Assembly (NCBI RefSeq): GCF_900155685.1
Contig: NZ_LT732548.1
Location: forward strand, 195,898-259,897
Length of the DNA: 64,000 bases
Source: Paenibacillus bouchesdurhonensis
Lineage (GTDB): Bacteria; Bacillota; Bacilli; Paenibacillales; Paenibacillaceae
Direction of reading: 5' to 3'
The notes under the pieces are model-generated. The model had not been told where the DNA came from. It worked only from the letters and a program-made list of their open reading frames with translations, and made no database searches. The position numbers and the translations under genes are program-made. Positions 1-8,512 of this stretch are shown in pieces; position 1 is the first letter of the stretch; every line of letters starts with the position of its first letter.

Positions 1-1
1 T

Positions 2-460
2 GCGGAGAAGATTACAGTGAATAAGTTGTCTGCGATTAGCGCAAATCTAGGAATCATAACAGCTGGACTTATGCAAGCGGTAGAGATATTTGGGTCTTAT
101 ATTGCTACTAGGCGGGATGGTTACCCACGATGTGAAATGAGTGCGACAGGTAATGTTTTTGCGGCACGTACCAATGTAAGTAACTATATAGCAATTGATC
201 CTAACTATGCCGGAGTTCCGTCCTTGGATTTTTATATAAATGGTTCTAGGCGACTTCAATTAAATCTTATGTCTGGAGGCCCAGAAATATCAAGTATCGG
301 GAGCTTAAATATTAATACCTCAGGCGGCAATATATACTTAGTTCCAACAGGAAGAGTCTGGGTTGAAAGCTGGGATAAATTATACAGCGATGAATGGGGG
401 CGAACACTTAAAGAAGATTTAGTAGAAATATTTGATAGGCTAGAAGCCTTAGGAGGTTAA
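2..460 (+). CDS. phage tail/baseplate protein, C-terminal part (5' end outside window)
   Basis: The frame is open from the first complete codon of the window, so the GTG at 17 is probably internal and this is the last ~150 residues of a longer protein. The opening residues (KLSAISANLGIITAG) resemble the linker seen near the C-terminus of siphophage tail-associated and minor structural proteins. A beta-rich, Gly/Asn/Ser-rich stretch follows, ending in a short acidic helix. It sits upstream of other virion genes and a lysis cassette, which fits a receptor-binding or baseplate role. The family assignment rests on this resemblance and on context; no catalytic motif is visible. Confidence 0.6.
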   Translation, partial: AEKITVNKLSAISANLGIITAGLMQAVEIFGSYIATRRDGYPRCEMSATGNVFAARTNVSNYIAIDPNYAGVPSLDFYINGSRRLQLNLMSGGPEISSIGSLNINTSGGNIYLVPTGRVWVESWDKLYSDEWGRTLKEDLVEIFDRLEALGG

Positions 461-516
461 CATTACTCCCTAGCTGTGGTATATTGGTGAAAAATGGAGA
501 ACGAGGGGATATAGTG

Positions 517-1041
517 ATGAAAAAGTATTTTGCTGCATTCCTTGCTGGCGCTTTGTTCACCTTATCAGCCACAGCTTTTGCGGACGGTGTTATAAATTTA
601 GTAGGACAAAAGGTGCAAGCTGTTAATGAGGTTTCAATTAAAAATGGTGAAACAGTTGGGGCTGGAATAATTGTTGACGGTAAAACCTACGCACCAGTTC
701 GTTCAATCGGAGAAGCCGCAGGCTTTACAGTTGAACTCGAAGGTAAGGATGTTATTCTGGTAAAACCTGAACAAGTTTCGCCGGAGTATGAGGTGAAGTC
801 CGAGGTGAAAAGAACCTATACAATAGAACAATTGGACGGAGCTATTGAATCGACAAAAGAAGCTATCAAGAGGGAAGAACAAAGAATTAAGGTTTACGGG
901 GAGATGTTGAATGACCCTCAATACGAAAAAGACAAAGAATCTAATCAAATAATTGTAGAAACTTCCAAAGAGCAGGTAGGTAAACTGAAAGGTCATTTAA
1001 ATAACTTCGAGAAGTACAAGGCGGAGTTGGAGAATAAGTAA
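517..1041 (+). CDS. exported protein with copper-amine-oxidase-like stalk domain, prophage cargo
   Basis: The ATG at 517 follows a GAGGGG ribosome binding site with about 8 nt spacing; an upstream TTG (484) in the same frame has no such site. The protein starts with a clear signal peptide (MKKYFAAFLAG, hydrophobic core, ATAFA cleavage-like site). Residues ~25-90 form a stalk-type repeat with the characteristic 'DGKTYAPVRSIGEAAGF' pattern. The last ~80 residues are charged and helical and probably coiled coil. Such stalk domains are common on Paenibacillus surface proteins. Its place between tail and virion genes suggests a lysogenic-conversion (moron) gene that changes the host surface; that role is inference. 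Confidence 0.65.
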   Translation: MKKYFAAFLAGALFTLSATAFADGVINLVGQKVQAVNEVSIKNGETVGAGIIVDGKTYAPVRSIGEAAGFTVELEGKDVILVKPEQVSPEYEVKSEVKRTYTIEQLDGAIESTKEAIKREEQRIKVYGEMLNDPQYEKDKESNQIIVETSKEQVGKLKGHLNNFEKYKAELENK

Positions 1042-1054
1042 AGGGGCGTTTGGC

Positions 1055-1639
1055 TTGAAGTATCTTAGCAGGATACCAAACACACTAATTTTACTTGCTT
1101 GCATTGTAGCTTTTGGGCTATTTGTTTATCCTGGTTTGTACAAATATGATAAATTGAATCAGAAATTTCCTGTGAAAATAAATCGTATTACTGGACAAAC
1201 GCAAGTGTTGTACCCAAATGGCTGGAGTAATATGGATGGTTATGATTCAGCCGCTATTAAAATGGAAGAGTATAAAAAAGAAATAACGGATCAAATTGCT
1301 ACACAAAACGAAATGATTAAGAATGACGTTCTCTTATCAATCAGAGAGGAAATCGATTTGATGAAAGATTCGATTTCTCTTGAAAATGATTATATTAATT
1401 TTGATGCTATAAGGAATAGAAACAAAATTAATCAGAACGCTGCGAACCCTGCAGGCAGCGATCAACTTTTCGGTAAAGGAGATAGTTTTGAGACTGTCGA
1501 GAAAATAATGGGTACTCCTGATAGCATCATAGGCGGAAGTTCTTTTGAAATATGGAGTTATGGTTCATCTAATGTATACTTCAGAGATGGAGAAGTAAGT
1601 GGATGGAGCAATGATGGTAAAAATCTGAAAATAAAATGA
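1055..1639 (+). CDS. membrane-anchored protein with BamE/SmpA-like C-terminal domain
   Basis: The TTG start at 1055 follows an AAGGGG site and lies 13 nt after the previous stop, so the two genes are probably co-transcribed. Residues ~9-27 are a single hydrophobic segment (uncleaved anchor or signal), followed by a charged helical stretch. The last ~55 residues (GDSFETVEKIMGTPD, then a WSYG/VYF beta pattern) look like the small SmpA/OmlA (BamE-like) fold, which also occurs in Firmicute lipoproteins. No lipobox cysteine is present. Together with the preceding stalk-domain protein it forms a two-gene exported module inside the phage late region. Function is unknown. Confidence 0.55.
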   Translation: MKYLSRIPNTLILLACIVAFGLFVYPGLYKYDKLNQKFPVKINRITGQTQVLYPNGWSNMDGYDSAAIKMEEYKKEITDQIATQNEMIKNDVLLSIREEIDLMKDSISLENDYINFDAIRNRNKINQNAANPAGSDQLFGKGDSFETVEKIMGTPDSIIGGSSFEIWSYGSSNVYFRDGEVSGWSNDGKNLKIK

Positions 1640-1696
1640 GCTGGTAATGAGTCCTCACATCGAGGGCTCTTTTTTATGCCCAAGAGGAGGTGTCAC

Positions 1697-3184
1697 ATGG
1701 CTAACTTAGGATACGGCGGTATTAACTACGGAACCGCAGACAAGGCAGGGAAGCAAGGTATTATTCAGAATCAGCAGAATGTTGCTAACAGCCCAGCGTA
1801 CAAACAAAGCGAAATTGACCGTACCTTGGCGGTGATTGAAAGTAGGAAGGCGCAAGGGCTGGATACATCGGCTCAGCAGAAATACTTGAATGTAAACCTG
1901 GGGTATCAAGCCCCTATGGTGCAAGCTGCTTCGAATGTCACCAGCTCACCACAGGCCACCTATACGCCGCCTTCGAGCCCAACACAGGATACGCTCAATA
2001 GGATGAATGATTTTATTAATAGGCAAGCTGAGTTTCAGTTTACGGCACCTGACCCCTTTACCTATGACCAAAACAGCGATCCGGCTTACCAGTCGCAGCT
2101 GGCCGAGGCAAAACGGAATGTCGAGAGTCAACAGAGAGACACAAACGCGATGCTTCGTGCCAGCGGACAGGGTATGTCGTCATGGAGTGAATCGGTGGCA
2201 AATCAGATCGGTACGAACGCCATGGAGAGTATCGCGAATAACTTGGTACCGGCACTAATGCAGCAGGCTTACCAACGATACAATGACGATGCTAATCGAA
2301 GCCTACAAGTCCAGCAAATGAATTACGGAGTAGGTCAAGACGCTTTAGGCAATCTGACGAACCTTTACGGCTTGCAGGATAACGAGTATTTCCAGAAGCC
2401 GCTGGCAGAGGCGCAGATAACAGGGAACTACCTCCCAACTGAAGCCAGACAGGCTATAGATCAGATTCTGAATCTTAAGCAGCAATGGGGTGCATCAAGC
2501 AACGCGCAAGATCGGGCAGAGTTTGCTAGGCAGGCAGAGACGTTACGTAATCAGCTAGACCGCATGGGTATTGATTCAAGCCTATACGGTGCTAACGTGA
2601 GCTATGCAGATGCTGCAAGGGCTAACCCGGGTGTTAGGACATTAGCCGGACAGCAGATCGACATGCAGCGACAAGGCCAGCAGTTCGATCAGCAGTTCGC
2701 ACAGGATCAATTTGCATATCAGAAAATCCGCGATCAGATCAGGGACGAGCAGTGGAAAATGCAGTTTGATCAGGACGTTAATCAGTTCGGCTTGCAGCAT
2801 GCTCTTAGCAGGCAGGTACAACTGGGCGGCTTAAGCATTGACCAGGCGCGGCTTGCTCTTGCAGCGGATGACAACGCCCGTCAATGGGCGGCACTGGATT
2901 GGGATATGATGAATCCGACCACGTCTTCGAGAGGAGGCTTAACAGCTAATCAGGTGCTGCAAAGCATGCAAAGCCTATACACCGAGCCGGTTTACCAAGA
3001 TAACGAAGGTATTCAAGAGAAAGTAGGTAATCGAATCACTCAAGACCCTACTAAAAGAGAGCAAATGTTTCTGAACGTGGTTGACGCGGGGTTGTCGGAT
3101 GCGGAGACGCAGCAGATACTTTCTTCACTCGGCATGACCAAAACTGAGGTTCAGAACTACACGAAGAAATACTCGGGAAACTGA
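1697..3184 (+). CDS. Gln-rich phage virion protein, zero-frame product of a probable frameshift gene
   Basis: The start is set at the ATG at 1697, 7 nt after a full AGGAGGTG site; an upstream ATG (1676) in the same frame lacks one. The product has 495 residues, strongly enriched in Gln, Ala and Asn, with long stretches predicted to be alpha-helical, no signal peptide and no membrane segment. Size, composition and position before a giant phage protein and the lysis genes suggest an internal virion or DNA-ejection protein, but no family is recognised with certainty. Its last codons (TCG GGA AAC TGA) form a slippery heptamer abutting the stop, so a fraction of product probably continues into the lysozyme-like domain. 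Confidence 0.7.
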   Translation: MANLGYGGINYGTADKAGKQGIIQNQQNVANSPAYKQSEIDRTLAVIESRKAQGLDTSAQQKYLNVNLGYQAPMVQAASNVTSSPQATYTPPSSPTQDTLNRMNDFINRQAEFQFTAPDPFTYDQNSDPAYQSQLAEAKRNVESQQRDTNAMLRASGQGMSSWSESVANQIGTNAMESIANNLVPALMQQAYQRYNDDANRSLQVQQMNYGVGQDALGNLTNLYGLQDNEYFQKPLAEAQITGNYLPTEARQAIDQILNLKQQWGASSNAQDRAEFARQAETLRNQLDRMGIDSSLYGANVSYADAARANPGVRTLAGQQIDMQRQGQQFDQQFAQDQFAYQKIRDQIRDEQWKMQFDQDVNQFGLQHALSRQVQLGGLSIDQARLALAADDNARQWAALDWDMMNPTTSSRGGLTANQVLQSMQSLYTEPVYQDNEGIQEKVGNRITQDPTKREQMFLNVVDAGLSDAETQQILSSLGMTKTEVQNYTKKYSGN

Positions 3185-3206
3185 CTAGCCCCGGGAAGAC
3201 CGGGGC
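3175..3206 (+). promoter_or_regulatory. candidate -1 programmed ribosomal frameshift signal
   Basis: In the zero frame the gene ends G GGA AAC TGA, so GGGAAAC at 3175-3181 is an X-XXY-YYZ slippery heptamer immediately before the stop. After a 6-nt spacer (3182-3187) comes a perfect hairpin: GCCCCGG (3188-3194), loop GAAGA, CCGGGGC (3200-3206). No U-tract follows, which argues against a terminator. A -1 slip continues with CTG ACT AGC and stays open to 3564. Heptamer, spacer and stem all fall in the range known for bacterial and phage -1 sites. Efficiency cannot be judged from sequence. Confidence 0.75.
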
Positions 3207-3564
3207 ATATAAAAATTACTACAAAGCGGCCAAAGATGCTAAAGCTAATCCGGCAGCCTTTAAGGTAGCGAGTACGGCAGTCGGTAAGGCTATCAAGGAT
3301 CTTGATTTGCCAGCAGAATGGATCACGCCGACCCTGGAGCTCGTAGCTCGGGAATCTTCCTTTAACCACAAAGCGAAGAACCCCAAGTCTACGGCTGCAG
3401 GGCTTTTCCAGTTCCTAGACGCCACGCGTAAAAACTATGGCGGGAATAAGGTCAACTGGGACGATCCCTATCAACAGGCGGTTGCCGGCTTAAAGTATAT
3501 CGAGGATCGATACGGTACGCCGGAGAAAGCATTGGCGTTTTGGGATAAAAACAAATGGTATTAA
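3181..3564 (+). CDS. lysozyme-like (SLT transglycosylase-type) domain, read by -1 frameshift from the preceding gene
   Basis: The -1 frame opens at 3148, inside the end of the preceding gene, and runs to TAA at 3564. Read through the slip at 3181 it adds 127 residues to give a fusion of about 622 residues. The second half contains ELVARESSFNHKA followed by AAGLFQFLDATRKNYG, the Glu-Ser and GLxQF pattern of soluble-lytic-transglycosylase/lysozyme-like folds, with the Glu as likely catalytic acid. A TTG at 3307 with a weak AAGGA is the only independent start and would remove about 40 plausible residues. Known precedent: phage ejection proteins such as T7 gp16 carry a transglycosylase domain for local peptidoglycan opening. 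Confidence 0.7.
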   Translation: MTSPGKTGAYKNYYKAAKDAKANPAAFKVASTAVGKAIKDLDLPAEWITPTLELVARESSFNHKAKNPKSTAAGLFQFLDATRKNYGGNKVNWDDPYQQAVAGLKYIEDRYGTPEKALAFWDKNKWY

Positions 3565-3576
3565 AGGGGTGAGGGG

Positions 3577-6500
3577 ATGTCCAGTTTCGACGACGTTAGA
3601 GATAGAATTAAGCGAGGGCAAGGAGCTAAGGAGCGGGTCTTACAACGCTTATCCATGCCTGAAGCATCTACTTCAATTGAGAGGGAGACTAGCACTTTCG
3701 ATGCCATTCGCAATCGCCCGATCGATACAAAACCGACAAGCGGTACGCCGATGGCTGAGCTTCAGTCGAAGTACGGAGCTTTTACGCCAATGAATCTAGT
3801 TAATGCAGCTATGTATGATGCTGCGATGAAAAACCAACAGGCTGCTAAGGCTCAGTCGGGAGCGAAGCCTTTAACTGAGTACGAAAAGAACAAGGAGTAT
3901 TACGACACTCTAAGCCCTTATAACCCAGCTAAATACTTTGCTAGTGCGATGAACTGGATAACTCGGGGCAATCCCGTGGGGAACTTTGCTTCTCGGATTG
4001 GCCACCAGGCGGACTCTGTCATGTCTGGTGGAAATCCCGCTACGATCCAGCCGCAAACTGGAAGCAGAGCGGCGGACATTACGGCTGATATCGCTGGCTC
4101 AGTGGCAAGTGTGTTTACCCCGACAGGTGCTCCGGTTAACATGGGGCCAATCGCGGGTACCTATGCGGCTACGGATAAGGTGTTGTTGTCCCCATTAGGA
4201 ATGAAGGCCGAACAAGCTGCGGCAAACCAACTTAGTAAGCTGATCAAGCCTCAGACAGCCCAAGCGCTGACAAGGGAAGGTTTGCGAGAAGGGGTGGCCG
4301 GGGCAATGCAAGGCGCGGCCTTTGGCGCCATGACGGGCAAGGATGACGCAGGGATACTCGCAGAGGCGGCGCTTGGCGGTGGAATTGGCGGGGCGCTAGG
4401 TATGGGCTTTAGAGCAGCAGGAATGGGTCTATCCAAACTGTTCAAGAAGAACGGAATACCTGACAGCGAAATTGCCGAGATCCTTGCTCTTCCGGAAGGA
4501 AGGCGGGATTCTCGTTTGGCGGCCGCTGCTGAACGGTCTACGCTTCCGGCAGGCACAGAGCCGGTAATTAATCCTTACACCTTTGATCTTCCGGAGGCTA
4601 CCCCTGCGACCAGGGCGGCAGCGGCGAACGCTAGCGAAGGCAGGCTTGGGTTAGGTGAGATCGATAACGCAATTAATGATCTGAATATGAAGTATGAGCA
4701 GCGCGTAATCGATGAGTATAAGTATCTGAAGGAGTCCCGCGATAGTCGTCGAGGAGTGCAGCAAGGTAGCCTGCAGAGGGACGTAACGGGGGATGTTGTC
4801 GGTCGAGCAGGTCGAATCTCGGAAAACCCGCTTTGGTATCAGGAATTTTATAGGTCGAATGGAAGGGTTCCTTCAAATAAAGATTTGTACCAACTAGCGC
4901 GAGAGCGAGTGGACAATGGCTTTATGGATGAGGTCGGTGCCGTGCCATCATGGAAAGCGGAAAATGGATTCGATGAGCAGCTTGCGGGGCTTGTAAGTGC
5001 TCGTGAGACATTACAAAACAGCTTGCGGGAAATTGACCCAGCTCTCCACGTCACCGATCAGCCAATTATTTCAAAGGAATTAAGGGACACACGGATTGAG
5101 CCTAACAGTGAGAGAAGGCCGACAACTGCGCCTTATCAGCCTGAACAACCGGGGACGGCGAAGATGGATCCACGTCGTCAGGAAATAAACGACAGGTTAG
5201 CGCGTGGGGAGAGTCTAACTCCTGAGGACATTGACTATATTCTTGCGAGTGAACCAAGGCCGAATCCCGTCAAAATTGAACCGCAAGTTGAATCTCCGAA
5301 ATTTCCGGAGGTTGATCCTAATGCAGAGCCCATATTAAACCCAAGCCAGTTTGAGGAACATTCAGGGGTAGGAATCTCGCCTTTTTCTAAGACGAACCCA
5401 TATGACTCGCTCCGGACGGATACCCGTTCGCAGCTGGTTAGTCGGCAGAAACGAGAGTTTAAGGGCTTGACTGCAAACGCGGACAAACTCTATACGGCGC
5501 TAATTGATGACCTTCATCCGCTTAACCAACAGGATAAAATACTTGAAAACGTGATGGGGGAAAAGCTTCCCTCTAACCAGCGTATACATGACACTGGTCT
5601 TGCTTCACGCGGCGCCGATGTGGTGGCTAAACGGATCATTACAGAGGGTCTTGTAGATGCTAAGGGGCAAGTGGTGGGTAAATCGCTGAAGAGTATTCTT
5701 GCTCCGCTAAAACCTTTGATGAAACGGAACAAACATATCTATGTAGATTTTGAGGACTACTTGCTAAACAAGCACGCCATCACTCGTTTTGAGCGAGGCG
5801 AGAAGGTATTCAGGGATGAACTTAAATGGACGCCGGATTACGGGGCGCAGAAGGTTTCGGAGTATGAACGGATGTTCCCGGAGTTCAAGGAAATGTCCGA
5901 AGGGTTGTATGAGTTTCAAGGCCAAGTGGCTCAGAAATGGCTTGTTGATACCGGGATGATCCCACAGGATATGCTGGATGCTTGGATTGAGAAAAACCCT
6001 TTCTATGTACCGAATAAACGCTATTTTAGCGAGTTGGAGAAGACGGGAAAGGGGTTCGGAGGAAAGAAGCGCGGATATGGGAATCAATCCAATCCTGTTA
6101 AAGCTTATCAAAAGGGTGGGTCTCAGCGACTGATCATAAGCCCGATCGAGGCCATGATCGAGAACGTGGATGCTTTCGTGAAATCGGCGAAGCGGAATAA
6201 GGTCATGCAGCAGTACGTAAAAAACATTGAGCGTGCTCCGGATGAATTTGAACCATGGGCAGAGATTGTTAAGCAGCCGGAGAGGGCGGAGGACATTGCG
6301 AAAATCGTTCTGGATGAAGGTGGTCTTGAAGAATTGCTGTTTCGCTTCTCTGCTGATTTTGACGCGGCGATGCAACGGACGCAGCTGGACAAAGATAACA
6401 TTGTCCGCGCGCTCGTGGATGGCAACCCTGTTCATGTTCAGATTAAGGACAAACAACTGCTGAGCGCGCTCACAGCTCTAGGGCCTGAGCAAACAGGTAA

Positions 6501-7998
6501 AATACTTCAAGGCATAGGTAAGTTGACCAACACCATGAAGCTTTTGACGACGGGAAGTAACCCGGTTTTCTCCTTGACGCGTAACTTGTTTCGAGACATC
6601 CCGCAGGCTTATATAGCCAGCAAAACGAGAGATAACCCGTTTATATTCATGGCCGAGTTGGCCAGCGCTGCAATCGACATCGGTATGAAGCGGGGGGCTT
6701 ATAAGGACTTCTTAAATATTGGCGGAGGTCACGCTTCGGCCATTGCCGCAGATCGAAATCTCTTACAGCAGAGTAAAAATGCAGTACTCCCTGCCTCCGG
6801 AGGAACCAGGCTGCACCGGGGGCTGCGTGATGGGTATGAGAACTTGCTAAATGCTGTTGAAGCAGCTCCTCGATTGTCAGAATTTAAACGAGTACGAGCT
6901 CTAGGCGGAGATCTTCAGGCAGCTCTTATGGCAGCCCAGGATTTAACCGTAAACTTCAAGCGACGGGGCGCTCTGTCTGGTGAGGCAGACAAGATATTCC
7001 CTTATTTCAATGCGGCGATACAGGGTATCGATAAAACAGTCCGAACTTACCGGGATGATCCCGCTAAAGCTCTAGTAAAATCGATTTTGGCCATCACGAT
7101 TCCTACGCTAGCTTTATACGCAATTAACCGTGATGACCCCAACTATCAAAAGCTGAGTAACCGAACGAAGGACGCATTTATGCTAATCCCCCGGGGGGAC
7201 GGCAAGTTTATCAAGATTTCCAAGCCGCAAGAGCAAGGTACGATATTCAGCGATATTCCGGAGCGGCTGTTACGGATGTTCGCCGAGCAGGATCCGGCAG
7301 CCTTCCGTGATTTCGCGGATCGGATTCGGACTACTTTAATCCCGCCTGGGGTGTCTGGATTAACTAGCGATAAAGGCCCTTTGGCTGGCGTATTCGGTGA
7401 TACAATTCTCGGCCCCGGGGTTGATGTATTGGCAAATGAGTCCTGGTCAGGCGCCCCGATAGTCCCTGGCCATCTGCAAAAACTCTCTCCAGGTCTTCAA
7501 GCGGATGCCAATACAACCTGGCCAGCTCGTAAGATTGGGGAAATGGTTCACGGCACGCCCCTAGAATCAAGCTTTACTAGCCCTAAAAATCTAGATTATT
7601 TGGCGAAACAGTATACGGGGTGGATCGGTCAGTTCGGACAGCCTCTACTTTCGTCCGGAGGGGATGCCGGATATGCCTTGTCTCAGTTGATGACGGCCGA
7701 CCCCGTATTCAGTAATGACTTGTCGACTGAGTTTTACCACTATAAAGAAAAGGTCGACCAAGCGTATAACGACCGAGAACTTAAGCAACTGCCTGAATGG
7801 TACAATGATCCGCTTCGGAAACGTCTGAATAAGATTAGCCAGAACATGTCCAGCGTCCGCAAGCAAATGAGGGACGTGCAAAACGATCAATCGTTAAGTA
7901 ACAAGGATAAACGGGAACGGCTGCGAGCGCTCCAGGAGCGTATAAACGAAATGGCCGAAGCAGGCAACTCGTTAGCTCGTGAGATTGTCCCATATTAA
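3577..7998 (+). CDS. large LPD38-type phage protein, probable ejected/internal virion protein
   Basis: The 1473-residue product starts at ATG 3577 after AAAGGGG/GAGGGG, only 12 nt after the lysozyme-like domain. A Gly/Ala-rich, possibly membrane-active segment lies near residues 200-290. Residues ~330-650 look extended and proline-rich. The region ~960-1250 (SNPVFSLTRNLFRDIPQAY, NFKRRGALSG, IFPYFNAAIQG) matches what I know as LPD38, a large-polyvalent-protein-associated domain. The C-terminus is charged coiled coil. Large polyvalent proteins are known to enter the host with phage or plasmid DNA. With the transglycosylase-like partner upstream, this is probably the main ejection protein. No metallopeptidase, ADP-ribosyltransferase or nuclease motif was noticed. 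Confidence 0.65.
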   Translation: MSSFDDVRDRIKRGQGAKERVLQRLSMPEASTSIERETSTFDAIRNRPIDTKPTSGTPMAELQSKYGAFTPMNLVNAAMYDAAMKNQQAAKAQSGAKPLTEYEKNKEYYDTLSPYNPAKYFASAMNWITRGNPVGNFASRIGHQADSVMSGGNPATIQPQTGSRAADITADIAGSVASVFTPTGAPVNMGPIAGTYAATDKVLLSPLGMKAEQAAANQLSKLIKPQTAQALTREGLREGVAGAMQGAAFGAMTGKDDAGILAEAALGGGIGGALGMGFRAAGMGLSKLFKKNGIPDSEIAEILALPEGRRDSRLAAAAERSTLPAGTEPVINPYTFDLPEATPATRAAAANASEGRLGLGEIDNAINDLNMKYEQRVIDEYKYLKESRDSRRGVQQGSLQRDVTGDVVGRAGRISENPLWYQEFYRSNGRVPSNKDLYQLARERVDNGFMDEVGAVPSWKAENGFDEQLAGLVSARETLQNSLREIDPALHVTDQPIISKELRDTRIEPNSERRPTTAPYQPEQPGTAKMDPRRQEINDRLARGESLTPEDIDYILASEPRPNPVKIEPQVESPKFPEVDPNAEPILNPSQFEEHSGVGISPFSKTNPYDSLRTDTRSQLVSRQKREFKGLTANADKLYTALIDDLHPLNQQDKILENVMGEKLPSNQRIHDTGLASRGADVVAKRIITEGLVDAKGQVVGKSLKSILAPLKPLMKRNKHIYVDFEDYLLNKHAITRFERGEKVFRDELKWTPDYGAQKVSEYERMFPEFKEMSEGLYEFQGQVAQKWLVDTGMIPQDMLDAWIEKNPFYVPNKRYFSELEKTGKGFGGKKRGYGNQSNPVKAYQKGGSQRLIISPIEAMIENVDAFVKSAKRNKVMQQYVKNIERAPDEFEPWAEIVKQPERAEDIAKIVLDEGGLEELLFRFSADFDAAMQRTQLDKDNIVRALVDGNPVHVQIKDKQLLSALTALGPEQTGKILQGIGKLTNTMKLLTTGSNPVFSLTRNLFRDIPQAYIASKTRDNPFIFMAELASAAIDIGMKRGAYKDFLNIGGGHASAIAADRNLLQQSKNAVLPASGGTRLHRGLRDGYENLLNAVEAAPRLSEFKRVRALGGDLQAALMAAQDLTVNFKRRGALSGEADKIFPYFNAAIQGIDKTVRTYRDDPAKALVKSILAITIPTLALYAINRDDPNYQKLSNRTKDAFMLIPRGDGKFIKISKPQEQGTIFSDIPERLLRMFAEQDPAAFRDFADRIRTTLIPPGVSGLTSDKGPLAGVFGDTILGPGVDVLANESWSGAPIVPGHLQKLSPGLQADANTTWPARKIGEMVHGTPLESSFTSPKNLDYLAKQYTGWIGQFGQPLLSSGGDAGYALSQLMTADPVFSNDLSTEFYHYKEKVDQAYNDRELKQLPEWYNDPLRKRLNKISQNMSSVRKQMRDVQNDQSLSNKDKRERLRALQERINEMAEAGNSLAREIVPY

Positions 7999-8005
7999 TG
8001 GTTCT

Positions 8006-8025
8006 GCCCTCGGGATCCCGGGGGC
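8006..8025 (+). terminator. hairpin between virion and lysis genes
   Basis: GCCCT, the palindrome CGGGATCCCG, then GGGGC make a near-perfect inverted repeat with one T-G wobble, followed by a short AT-rich run (TATTTATATT). It could attenuate late transcription just before the holin. The U-tract is weak, so termination strength is uncertain. Confidence 0.4.
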
Positions 8026-8050
8026 TATTTATATTGAAAGGGTGATTGTG

Positions 8051-8512
8051 TTGGTGAATCAAATCAAGGTGTTTGGTAGTACTGTACTGGCTGCTGCAGC
8101 TGGTGCTTCGGGTAAAGAGGCTGCTACTGGTGGAGTCTTTGCTGCTGTCGGTTTAATCGCTACATTGCTAGGCGGCTGGGATAAGCCGCTGCAGCTCCTC
8201 GTCGTACTTATGGCAGCTGATTATATTACGGGCATTTTGGGGGCAATCAAGACCAAAACGCTTAATAGCGAAGTAATGTTTTGGGGTGGTATCCGTAAGA
8301 TTACGGTGCTTTTTGTTGTGGGACTCGCCGTGCTAATTGACGGTTGGGTTGGAGGAGATGCATCTGTATTTCGTATCTTGGCCGTTTACTTTTATGCTGG
8401 TCGAGAGGGTCTTTCCGTAGTGGAAAATCTAGGCATCCTGGGCGTGTACCTGCCCCCGAAGGTTAAAGACTTCTTGGAGCAGCTGAACGAAAAGGGAGGG
8501 GCGACTAAATGA
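8051..8512 (+). CDS. phage holin, toxin-secretion/phage-lysis family (Holin_4 type)
   Basis: The frame is open from 7979, but the ribosome binding site GAAAGGG (8036-8042) points to the GTG/TTG/GTG cluster at 8048-8056; TTG 8051 is used here. The ~153-residue product has three to four hydrophobic segments, the motif MAADYITGILGA, and the conserved tail pattern YAGREGLSVVENLGILGVYLP typical of this holin family. It would form lesions in the cytoplasmic membrane that release or trigger the endolysin. The last four bases (ATGA) overlap the start of the amidase, a usual coupled holin-lysin pair. Confidence 0.85.
   Translation: MVNQIKVFGSTVLAAAAGASGKEAATGGVFAAVGLIATLLGGWDKPLQLLVVLMAADYITGILGAIKTKTLNSEVMFWGGIRKITVLFVVGLAVLIDGWVGGDASVFRILAVYFYAGREGLSVVENLGILGVYLPPKVKDFLEQLNEKGGATK

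Noticed and set aside
3188-3206. Terminator after the Gln-rich phage protein
   Set aside because: The stem is strong but is followed by ATATAAAAATTA rather than a U-tract, and its distance from the GGGAAAC heptamer fits a frameshift stimulator better.
3307-3564. Independent lysozyme-like gene starting at TTG 3307
   Set aside because: Only a weak AAGGA precedes it, and it would drop about 40 plausible residues that read continuously from the upstream gene in the -1 frame.
5764-6456. 230-residue open frame on the minus strand inside the LPD38 gene
   Set aside because: Lies wholly within a well-supported gene, with no ribosome binding site and a composition that mirrors the sense codons.
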